Assembly (NCBI GenBank): GCA_016647705.1 | Contig: CM028326.1 | Location: forward strand, 24,753,901 to 24,817,900 | Length of the DNA: 64,000 nucleotides | DNA from: Eucommia ulmoides | Taxonomy: Eukaryota > Streptophyta > Magnoliopsida > Garryales > Eucommiaceae | Direction: 5' to 3' | Part shown: positions 35,024 to 45,800 of the stretch, piece by piece | How the letters are laid out: every line of letters begins with the position of its first letter | Position numbering within the stretch: the first letter of the stretch is position 1 | Notes under the pieces: model-generated | Database searches by the model: none | What the model was told of the DNA's origin: nothing | The model's input: the letters and a program-made list of their open reading frames with translations, nothing else | Program-made: the position numbers and the translations under genes

Positions 35024-36144
35024 TAAAGAATATAGGGGAAAGAAAAAGAGTATATTGATAATATGGGTATATGTCATTGACCTCCCCTATCATTTTGTAC
35101 TATCCCAGATATCTCTTATGTCTTTTTGCTCAAACATCACTTACCTCACTTTGGACAAAATTGCCCTTAGGTTATTTTTTAAATAATTATATTTACCCTT
35201 AACTTCTTAAATAATTATATTTAGCTCTTACCACCACCCAACTCCCACTACCACCACCATCGCCCAACTCCCACCGCCACCCTACGCCACCTCCCACCGC
35301 TACCCACCACCACCGCCCAATTCCCACTGCCACCTCCCACCACCCACTACCCAATCTGCCGCCACCACCTATTGTCGCCACCACTACCCATCGCCGTGAC
35401 CACCAACCCCCACCACCACTGAAAAGAAAGAGAAAAATGTTAATGAAAGGGTTTTTTTTTTTTTTTTTTTTTTTTAATGAAATGGTTAAAAAAAAAAAAA
35501 AAATTTAAATGGGAGACTGTATTGTCGGTGGAAAATGGTGGGTAGCGGCGGTGGGGGGTGGTGGAGGCGGTAGAAAGTGGCGGTAGAAGGTGGCGGTAGG
35601 TGGTAGTAGCGACGGTAGGAAGTGGCGGCGGGTGGTGGGCGGCAATAGTGGGAGGTGGTGTTGGGTGGGTGGTGGCGGCGGGTGGTGGATGGTGGCAGAG
35701 GTAGAAGGTGGTGGTGGCGGTGGGTGCGGTAATAGGAGATGGTGATGAATATATATAAATTAAAAAGTTATTTATGTATTTTAGTTTTATATTATTTAAT
35801 TATTTTTTAAATAGTCAAGGGTAAAATTGGTATTATAATAAAAAAATTATTATTTTTTAATCAATAAGGGAGGTAAGTGATGTTTGAGTAAAAAGACAAG
35901 GGAGGTCTCTAGTATTTACAAAATGATAAAAGAGGTATCTGGTATAGTGCAAAATGACAGGAAAAGTTAATGACATATACCCTTGATAATATTTGTTCAT
36001 ACAGAATGAGCTTTATTTCCCAAATTATATAGCCACAGGAGCAAGCTAAATTAAGAAGAATATTATTGAAATAAATGGGCTAATAAAACCCTACAATGAA
36101 GAAACCAAAAATAGAAATTAACACATAAACTTAATATTTCAACA
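35024..36144 (-). repeat. 3' LTR of the inner copia, interrupted by a MULE
   Basis: Without the MULE (35065-35982) and one 10-bp duplication the LTR is 193 bp, matching the 190-bp 5' LTR at 41049-41238. Confidence 0.88.
35065..35982. mobile_element. MULE-type non-autonomous element with long inverted ends
   Basis: The 918-bp element starts GGGTATATGTCATT and ends AATGACATATACCC, flanked by perfect 10-bp duplications TTGATAATAT (35055-35064 and 35983-35992). The partner LTR at about 41080 shows the empty site TTGATAATCT. The ends are inverted for more than 100 bp, and the inside is itself an inverted pair of CCACCACC-rich (35227-35420) and GGTGGCGG-rich (35520-35740) DNA. A 9-11 bp duplication fits Mutator-like elements. 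Confidence 0.88.
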
Positions 36145-36151
36145 TTCTCCC

Positions 36152-39100
36152 TCAAGTTGGGGCGAAAATGTTGATAAGACCTAGCTTGCTAATAGCTGAC
36201 TGAAGGAGATATGGTCCTGTAAAATTGATGAATATATCAACCGCCTGTTCGGAAGATGGGATGAAGGCTGGTGTGATGATTCTCGATCGGACTTTCTCAC
36301 GAATAAAGTGGATATCCACATTGATGTGTTTCGTCCTTTCATGAAAGACTAAGTCTGAGGATAACATTATGGCAGATTTGTTGTTACTGAACAGGTTAGA
36401 TAAGTTTCTCACAAAAAGACCCAACTCGGTCAAAAATGAATGAAGCCAAAGGAGTTCACACGTTCCTTGAGCCATAGCGCGATACTCATCTTCAGCAGAA
36501 GATCGAGAGACGACGAATTGCTTCTTTCTCTTCCACGAGATTAAGTATCTTCCATTAAAGGTGCACAGGCCAGAGGTCGAACCTCTATCGTCCTTCGATC
36601 CTACATAATCAGTATCTGTAAAGTAAGAGTGTTCCTCTTATGCCGCTGTCATATAAAAGAGACCAAGATCGGGGCATGTTTTGAGGTATCGAAGGATATA
36701 GTAGACAACATCCAGGTGTGATCTACGTGGTGAGTACATGAACTGGCTCACAACACTGACAACATACGTAAGATCTGGCCTTGCATTAGTCAAATAGATA
36801 AGGCAACCTAGAAGTCATTGATATACTGACGGATCTAGTAATAATTCTCCCGAGTCAATTGTTAACTTAAGGTTCAGATTCATGGAAGTAGATATGGGTC
36901 TATATCCAAGCATCCCAGTGTCCTGAAAATGATCAAAGGTATATTTTCACTCAAATAGAAAGATACATTTTTGAGACCGACCAACCTCAATACCGAGAAA
37001 TTAGCGGAGATGACCCAAATCCTTGATGTTAAAAATATGTCTGAGATTCTTCTTTACCTGCAGAATGTCAGGTGCGTCGTCTTTTGTGATAATAATATCA
37101 TCTACATAGACTAAGATAATGATGCATTGTCCCTGGTGTTAGCGGTAGATGAAGCAAGTATAATCTAAGTAACACTGGGTAAACCCCATAGTGAGGATAT
37201 GTTCACAGAATTGGCTTAACCATGCACGAGGAAATTGCTTAAGTCTATAGAGGGATTTTCGGAGTCGACAGACTTTGTCCGAATACTCCCCTGAGTCTGA
37301 AATCCCAGTAGAGGCTCCATATAGATAGTGTCAATCAGGTCACCATTAAGGAAGACATTCTTGATATCCAACTGGTGCAGAGGCCAAGAATTGAATGCAG
37401 CCAACGAAACAAGGAGCCAGACAATAGTCAACTTAGCAACCGAGGCAAAGGTGGTACCGAAATCTTTGCCCGGGATTTGTGTGTAGCCCTTAGCAACAAT
37501 TCGTGTTTTGTACCGATCAATTGATCCATCAGCTAGATATTTGACATTGAAGACCCAATTACAACTAATCGTCCATTCACCTGTCGGCAAGTCAACCAAG
37601 TACCATGCCTGATTCCGTTGTAGGGCATTCATCTATGCATGCATAGAGGCAAACCACTTTGGATTCTGGAAGGCCTCATGAACGGAGCGAGGAATGACAA
37701 CCGAATCAATTTGTCCAATGAATGATTCATATTGATCCGAGAGATCCTGAAAAGACAAATACTTGTAAATCGAATAATTAGTAGAACATGAAAGAAGGTA
37801 GCGGGATGGTGGGTGACGTTCCCGAGTCGGGTAACGACGGGGAATAGAGTCAGAGATAATGGGAGATGGATATATACCTGAGTCCAGAGAAGATGCCGGT
37901 AGGGGATGTAAGACAAGTGGACGATAAGAGTAGACTCGTAAGGGAGCGGGTAAGGCGTCAGGTAGTGGGTGTGATGTGGGCTGGGAAGATTTATCTAAAA
38001 CAGGAATAGGACACAGAAGTAGGGTATGATCCTCGATAGTGGCTACCTCAATAGGTGAAGAAGGTACAATACCAAAAAAGTAGGGTACAGTCTTTAGGAA
38101 CGTAATATCGAGAGAGTGGTAAGTACAGTAGGTAACTGGATCGTAGCACCTATATCCTTTCGACATGGAAGAGTAGTCAAGGAAAACACACCGGATAGAT
38201 TTATCATCTAACTTAGTGCGAGTAGGGCTCCGATTCTAGATAAAACACGTACAGCCAAAGACACGGGGTGAAATAGGGAAAAAGGTGCTAGTGGGTTGCA
38301 GTTTATGAAGGGGGGTTTTTCCTGTAAGAACATGGCCCATGTGCGATTGATAAAATAGGCAGCAGTAAGAACTGTTGTGTGCCAAAAAGATTTGGGAATA
38401 TTCATTCCTCGCAAAAGACAACAGACCACAGACATAATATGACGGTTCTTACGTTCCATCACACCATTTTGTTCAAGGGTGTAGGGACATGTAAGTTGCT
38501 GAAGGATGTCTTGCTTATTAAGCTCAACTCAAAACTCATCGGATAAGTATTCCAGGCCATTATCTGACCTGATTTTTCATACAACAGTTTTATATTGGGT
38601 TGTTATCATTTGAAGGAAGTGGGTAAAGTAAGTGTAAATCTCTGATTTATGCTTCATCAAATAAACCCAAGTGCGCCGACTATAATCATCTATGAAGGTG
38701 ACATAGTGGCGGAGTTTGGAAATGGCTGTAACAGGAGAGGGTCCCCAAATATCAGAATGGATAAGATCAAATGCTTGAGGGGCACAACGCATGCGAGAAA
38801 TATAAGAGGTACGTGTGTGTTTAGACAATTCACAAACCACACATTGAAATTTAAAGTCCTTGCAAGCTTTATTAATAGACGGAAACAACCAACACAAATA
38901 CTGAAAATTTGCATGTCCCAGACAGGCATGCCACAAGTTTCAATTTTTGAAAGAACACATAGATGAATAAAAATAGCACAGAAGCTTGCATACTAAAAGG
39001 TGGAACAGGTGGAGCTGGAGGGCTACCAAAGTAGTAGAGCTCATCGCGTTCATATCCCCTGCCAAAAATCTTCCTCGTAGTCAGGTCCTACAAGAAGCAA

Positions 39101-40443
39101 CGATCAAGTAAGAAAACGACGGCGCAATTAAGATTTTTAGCAAAACAACTAACCGATAGAAGATTATAGGAAAATTTAGGAACATAGTAAACAAAGTGAA
39201 GAGTGATATTAGGGGACAAGCAGACATCTCCTTGATAACGAATAAGGATAAAGGTACAATCGGCAATGCATACAAATTGGTTGATAGGCTAAACATGAGA
39301 GGTGAAAGTAGAAAACTCACCAGTCATATGATTGTTAGTCCCAGAATCCAGAATCCAAGTAGGGCGATTGGACTTACCATGAAGCGCAGTAGGAGTACCC
39401 GAGGCAAAAGCAGCCGTAGGGCTGGAAGACAATGCCAAAGTGGTTAACTGAGCCTGAAGCTGGGCAAGTTGGGCCTATACGTGGGAAATATCTAGGGGAG
39501 CTGGTAGAGGATATGTTGGACCAGGGACAATATCAACAATAGCACCAGTACATGGTCCTTTTTCTTTTATCTCTCCTAGGTTTCGGGATTTCAATTCAGG
39601 ATGAAGAATGTAACACTGGTCAATGTTGTGACCAAGCTTTCGGTAGTGCTGACAATATGGTCGCGTGCCTGATGAGCGAGGACCAGAGGGAGCCGAAAAG
39701 ACCATCTGCTTAGGGATTGAAGGAGTAACTTCAAGTGAGAGAAGGAGTCGGTATTTTGAATAATTGTCAATAGTAGAGAATGCATTGTATAGATATGGCA
39801 TCGATGATATGTTCAAAATTTGAGTATGGAGATTCTCGTACTCCAGATTTAAACCCATCAAGAAATGGTAGGTGTGACGACGATCCTAGTGCTTGGCTTC
39901 GATCTTAGCAGCATCCTCAGGGAATTCACTCAGGGGTTCATACTGCGCAAGTTCCTCCCACCGAGATTGAAGGTAGCCGAATTAATCCGCAACTGAAAGT
40001 CCCAAAGATGCTTAGGAGGTATGGAAAATCTAACAATACAGCCGAAGATCCATGATTTATTGCAAGAATGGGCATACATCTTCGTAAGAGCAGACCATAA
40101 TCCGCTGACAGTCTCGTGGAACATGAAGATATTATAGATCCGTTCCTCCACAGAATTGAAGATCCACCCTAGGATGGTACAATTGTCAAAGTCCCACTGA
40201 GTAAACTTGGGATCGTTGATATCTGGCTTTGGCTCAGTGTCGTTGAGCCATCCGGGCTTAAGTTTTCTACCAATGTAGAGATGGAGAGACCGAGACCAGG
40301 CAGGAAAATTCGTTCCATTGAGTAAGACAGTGTAACACGTTGGACCGTGGCCTTAGGGGCATTGGTAGAATCTGAACGAGCGGGTAGCTGTGGAGCATGA
40401 ACGGTCTAAGATGGGACGTTGGCTTCTCTTTTGGATACCATTA
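36152..40443 (-). pseudogene. Inner copia: gag-pol remnants
   Basis: From right to left: gag starting near 40443 with early stops, a zinc knuckle YCQHYRKLGHNIDQC whose second Cys is Tyr (39475-39861), pre-integrase and integrase (38577-38936, HSDIWGP; 38208-38462), a linker (37633-38166), reverse transcriptase (37216-37632; the core with an intact YVDD lies at 37097-37108) and RNase H (36152-36475, HERTKHINVDIHF). Several stops and frameshifts make it non-functional. Confidence 0.85.
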
Positions 40444-41048
40444 ATACAGATGAGATGAGATCGTAGAATGAAACAGGCGGACAAATGCTACAGAAGACTG
40501 ATCGGGCTCCAAAAAGAGAAAGTACAATATGAGAAAGGTAACCTTAACGTAGTTACCGAATTATTCACGAAATCGAAGAGATGGTCGTGTATGACTCAGA
40601 CAGTCGACCAGATTTGATCATCTCATCCTGATTTTGAATCAAGAGCTTTATTCTCGCAATAGGAGTAGCATCAGTGTTGGGTATGAGTGGGGAAATATCT
40701 TTTCGATCAGAAGGTAATGGGTTTCGCGATTGGGGTTCGCGATCGGAGGACAACGATGGCTAGGGATCGCGATTGGGTTTCACGATTAGGGGTTGCGATT
40801 GGGGTTCACGATTGGCTAGGGAGGCTAGGGTTTTTCATGATTGTTGGTTTGCGATTGGAAGGCAGTGGGGACGGTTAGGATGGCTAGGGTTTGTGGTAGT
40901 TGCACGAAGACTGGTTCACGGTGGCTGTTGGGCTAGGGTTTCAGAGTTGATGGCGGTGACGGCTTGGTGGTGGTGGTTGGTGGATTCAACAACTTAGTGA
41001 CGGCAGCTTTAGGGTTTGGGTGAGAAAAAAAATTAGCTCATGATACCA

Positions 41049-41238
41049 TAAAGGATATAGGGAAAAGAAGAAGAGTATATTGATAATCTTTGGTCATACA
41101 GAATGAGCCTTAATCCCTTAATTATATAACCGCAAGAGAGGGCTAAATTAAGAAGAATATTATTGTAAATGGACTAATAAAGCCCTACAATGAAGATACC
41201 GAAAATAGAAATTAACACATAAACATAATATCTCAACA
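41049..41238 (-). repeat. 5' LTR of the inner copia
   Basis: 190 bp. On the minus strand it starts TGTTGAG and ends ATCCTTTA, next to the primer-binding site. It serves as the empty-site reference for the MULE in the other LTR. Confidence 0.88.
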
Positions 41239-41242
41239 ATGC

Positions 41243-42190
41243 TCCTTCGACTTTCTTTCCTTCTGACTTCGACAAATACTTCGCCAATGGATGGGAGAGG
41301 AGGTCTGCTGATAATTCTTCCTCGCACTTCATCGAACTCAACGTTGAGGCCGGCAAGAAACTTGTAAATACAACTGTCTTCCACGGTTTTCTTGTGGTGG
41401 TTGTAGTCGTCAACTTATTTCCATTCATATGTGTTGAAGATGTCAAGATCCTGCCACAATCTTTTCAACAAGTTGAAATATTTGGTGATAAAATCATCTC
41501 CTTGATGAATCTCCCCCAACTTCAAAGTCAATTCAAAAACTTGAGATTGATTTCCTAGGTCAGAATACATTGACTAACATTATCCCACAATTCTTGTGCA
41601 GTAGGATAGCACATGTAATTAGAGCTTATATCCTTCTCCATGGAATTAACCAACCATGTCATAACCATGGAATTTTCAGCATCCCAAGTAGCGTATTGTG
41701 GATCACCAACAACATGAGCCTTTTTGTCACCCATGATGTAGTCGATCTTGCCTTGCCCACAAATATACATCCGGACGGATTGCGACCAGCAGAAAAAATT
41801 ATCACCATTTAGGCAAATGGTGGTGATTTGGACAGAGTGAGAGTTGGAGTGGTTTTGTAGGGTCTCAAATGTTTTCACTGGGATAGCAGCGGTAGGGATT
41901 GAAGCGGTTTCGGACGTGACTTCCGACATGGCTACGAAGGTTTTCTAGGGTTGCTATGTTTTAGGGTTCTAGGTACGTGGGGCTGTTATATTTGGCTCCG
42001 ATCTTTCCTTGCCCACGAATATACATCCGGACAGATTGCGACCAACAGAAAAAGTTATCACCATTTAGGCAAATGGTGGTGATTTGGACAGAGTGAGAGT
42101 TGGAGTGGTTTTGTAGGGTCTCAAATGTTTTCACTGGGATGACAGCGGTAGGGATTGAAGTGGTTTCGGACGTGACCTCCGACATGGCTA
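41243..42190 (-). pseudogene. Outer copia: 5' part of gag, duplicated start
   Basis: The gag frame starting at 41929 (MSEVTSETASIPTAAIPVKT) runs to a stop at 41555 and continues in another frame to the inner copia border. A second copy of the gag start lies upstream at 42185-41961 and ends after about 60 codons. The second start is part of a 256-bp tandem duplication. Confidence 0.8.
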
Positions 42191-42254
42191 CGAAAGTTTT
42201 CTAGGGTTGCTGTGTTTTAAGGTTCCAGGTACGTGGGGCTGTTATATTTGGCTC
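41743..42254 (-). repeat. 256-bp tandem duplication of leader and gag start
   Basis: Copies 41743-41998 and 41999-42254 are nearly identical. Each runs from CGATCTT at the low end to GTGGGGCTGTTATATTTGGC at the high end, and includes the leader downstream of the primer-binding site plus about 60 gag codons. Confidence 0.85.
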
Positions 42255-42262
42255 TGATGCCA

Positions 42263-42530
42263 ACTTAGAAAATATGAAGAAGGAATATAATTTTCATATT
42301 GCAAAAAGTGAATACAGATTCTCTCTTATAAAGAGAGCAATTACAACACAAAAGGAAACTAATTAAAGCTAATAAAAAAACTAATTAAGACTAATATTTG
42401 ACAGCTTCTATTTTCCTATTTTTCCTAATTTTATATAGCATTTACTATCAACATTTACATAGAAAGACAGATTCTAGAATATCCCTAGAATTGTGGCTGA
42501 ATTAAGGTCTTAATTACCGAATTTTCAACA
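42263..42530 (-). repeat. 5' LTR of the outer copia
   Basis: This is the direct repeat of 31011-31288. Host DNA resumes after the TAACA duplication at 42536 and is the 3' flank of the F-box/WD40 gene. Confidence 0.9.
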
Positions 42531-42804
42531 TAACAAAAAGGCATATCAAGATGTAAGCCATAAATTATCACTGCAGGAACAGATCTCCCACAAAAGACTG
42601 CCAATTCAACATGAAGGACCATCCCCATAAGATCAGTCACACACACCCATAGGAAAGGGAGTCTCTAGGAGACCTATCTAGCCAAGGAAAGGAACAACCA
42701 ACAAGCTTCCTCGGTTCATTTATATTAACCTCTTTCTCAACTGACTATGGCCGATATGGCCAGCGTGGACTGCATGAAGAGGTAATTGCAATCAGTCATC
42801 AGAC

Positions 42805-45800
42805 TCATTCTGTATCATCGTGAGATTGTGTATCCCAGAATCTTGATAAAGGCACAGTCTCATCTGATGAAACATAACACCTAGCATTGTTGAAGTCCCG
42901 GAAGCGTAAAACTGCACGCTCTTCATTGGAGCTAGCAGTAACAATTTGACACCCATCTACAGCCATTGCCGAACACCCAGAGCCAGAATGGAGCCCAATT
43001 GGAGAACATAACAAGCAATTTGTTTGTGTACCAGTTTCCACCTCCCAAACATTGATATATGATTCCTCGGGGCCTCCCGTAACTATTTTGAATGGATCCA
43101 TGTGTAAGAGTGTTACTGCGCCTAGATTTCCATCTAATTCCGCTACGGCTTCTGCTTTTGGTGTGTCGGAACTTCTCCTGACGTCCCAGAGCAATGCTCT
43201 GCAAATAATTTGCAAGATTTATTAGGTGTTGACTTTAATGAAATAAAGCAAAATCTTCTGTAACACCTGTTCACAGAAGGAACTCTTTATCCCAAATATG
43301 GCGATGAATTATCATTACAAATTCTCAACTCTGTGTTTTCTAGAAATTTTCAAATGTATATGTTATTCCAAGGAAATATGAAATAACAAGGACAATTCTG
43401 GAAATTTCTCAGTCGCCAAAGAAAAGGGTTTATTCATTTAGATGTTCTCTAAATAATTGATTAGAAACAAACATGCTACTGAAGGCTGAATCATGAAATA
43501 ATTTTGTGTCAATAATTTTATGAAATCAAAGATATTTTTTCTATTAAAAAGACCAAAAAACACAATGAGATAAATTCATATATCCCACTAATATGAATGG
43601 TGTCTGGAGCAACATTCCATAATAAAAAGTTCAAAAAAAAAAAATTAGCAGTAATTATGATGATAAATCAGGCTTACCTGCCAATTCCACCAGTGGAGAT
43701 TAAATATTTTGAGGGCATTATTTCAAATGAATATATTTCAGGCGGACAAATAAAACGGAGAACTTTCTGCATTGTTCTCAAATCAATTGCAGTGACAGAG
43801 GAGCCAGAAGCAATATAGAGCAGTGATTCATAGCATTTCATGCCCACAGGTGAACCGACCACAGAGGTCATTCCCACACAGCAAGAAGAACGAACGGCAG
43901 ATGACGCAGAAGTATCCCAAACCCTCACCTGCGAAATTTTAAGAGAGGAACTTTCACTATCCTTAGTAGTTACAGTAAATATCTTTGTAATCAAAATTAT
44001 GATGATGCAATTGTTTTGCATAATTGTTCTCTCTTATTAGAATCCAAAATAGAATTACTTTAACATCAGTTCTTACTTCAATATTATCATTTATCATTCT
44101 ACACTCAGATAATCTAAAAGAGATACATCATGCCAACAAGTGTTATTACAAATATGAACCACAGCTATGGCATGAAAAATGCGACATTAGTTCATACCAA
44201 AGGCAATAGGAAACTTATATCATTTATTTATCTGTAAAATCACAAGTGACTAAATATAAATGAAAATCAAATTATAAAACAGCGACTTATCAACAGGAGT
44301 TAGTACCTTAGAATCTTTTGCAACACTCACCAAAAGAGACGTCCTGTGCCTGGGAGAAGAAAGAAGGAGAAAAGGAGAAAATATCAGTAGAGATAAAGGC
44401 AAAAGGCCTATGTTCAGTATGCTTATGACAAGTGCATGTATGCATTGGAATTTGGAACCAGTCTCCTGTTTCCCTCTTAAATGCTGAAAACCATTCTGGA
44501 TAAATATCAGCCTATTATCCCTAAAATAACTTTATGGTCCTTGGTTATCTGCAGGCTGAAGTGTTATCAAATGCAATGGAACCTCAAAGTATCACTGAAA
44601 CAGCTACAAAAAATGAAGCACTATCGAATAAAGGTTAAAAAGCACTTGCACTGACAAATTTAGCCGGAGAATGTTCTAGGAAATGATAATAAAATGTAGT
44701 TTCAGAGTCGCAAACCTTAGAGACAGGTATCACCTATAAACATATCTCTTGGTCTTAATCAGTCATATGATTACTGATTAATCGCACAGAAGGTGTTTGA
44801 CCAATAATATTTGGCTGAAAACAAAAAACAGCGGGATGAAGCCTTCTATGTGAAGCATGATTCCACATCCATCATCGATTCATTGCATATTACAGTAACA
44901 AGGCCTGTAGCCAATTGATCCTTGATCTGTCAACTCTAAAATCTTTTAGTGCATCAACATGGAAACAGGGAATATATCTTGATTGCAACTCAGAAAATTG
45001 TACTGAAAACATGTTTTGAGTTCAATTCAAAAAATACTTTCTAGTAACCTTGGATTTCCAAAAAAAAGTTTGGTTATCTGATCTTTAAAAATCTCCATCG
45101 TGAAGTATTGAACCTCCACATATTTTTTAAAAGAAAATTGAGAAAACATCTTAAACATGAGCTTTTTAAATTGGACGCATTTCCAGAAAAAAAAATCAAG
45201 AACTAAAAGAGCACGCCTAATACATTCTTTTATCGACCCGAAAAACACTTATTTTTTCCTGCTTTACTTTGGAAATGGTAGTTTTCCAGGCGATAGGAAC
45301 AGCCGAATATGAAAATAGAGGTCAGAACTATTTGGAACCCAAACTATCCAAGAGCTCATCGGTTTTAAGTGTAATCAATTATTTTGCACAACTAAAAGTT
45401 CCAATTGACAACAATGAAAATGATGTTGATTATACTTATATTACTATATGTAGACAAAAGCATACCCCGCAACGGACATCATCACTACAGGTTTCTCGTG
45501 TCCATATAGTGTAGCCCTTAAGGCTTGCTGCCCACGCTTTCCACTGGAGCTTAGCGACCAAAGGCGAACAGTACCATCTTCGCCTCCACTGCCAAATACT
45601 TTTCCGGAACCATCACCCAGTAGATTGTTCGAAAGGGTGCAAACCGGGCCATTATGGCCTCGGAAACATCTCTGGCAACGTCCCTGAAGAATAAGAACAG
45701 CAAAGCATTCATGGGGAAGTATTACATGGCAACCGAACCTAGTAACAATTTGGTGAAAACAATCTCCCTTGGTTGTTATTTTCAAGGGTAAAATTCAGTT

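Larger units (their letters stand above)
35024..41238 (-). mobile_element. Inner minus-strand Ty1/copia nested in gag of the outer copia
   Basis: It is flanked by ACGCT (35019-35023) and ATGCT (41239-41243), a 4-of-5 match. Its LTRs are 35024-36144 (3', enlarged by a MULE) and 41049-41238 (5', 190 bp). The primer-binding site TGGTATCA on the minus strand is at 41048-41041, and a purine tract ACTTGAGGGAGAA precedes the 3' LTR. The outer gag frame (EVRRKESRRS on the right, LKKRGNGES on the left) reads up to each border, which confirms the insertion point. Confidence 0.9.
31011..42530 (-). mobile_element. Outer minus-strand Ty1/copia, interrupted by a second copia
   Basis: The element has perfect 5-bp duplications TAACA at 31006-31010 and 42531-42535. 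The LTRs are 31011-31288 (3') and 42263-42530 (5'). The primer-binding site (TGGCATCAGAGCC on the minus strand) borders the right LTR at 42262, and the purine tract CTTGAGGGGGAG borders the left LTR. Without the inner element (6215 bp plus its 5-bp duplication) the outer is about 5.3 kb. Confidence 0.92.

Noticed and set aside
35199-35384. Gly/Trp-rich minus-strand frame
   Set aside because: It comes from CCACCACC repeats inside the MULE at 35065-35982.
45269-45514. Plus-strand 81-codon frame overlapping exon 5 of the F-box/WD40 gene
   Set aside because: It is antisense to a well-supported exon and has no recognisable domain.
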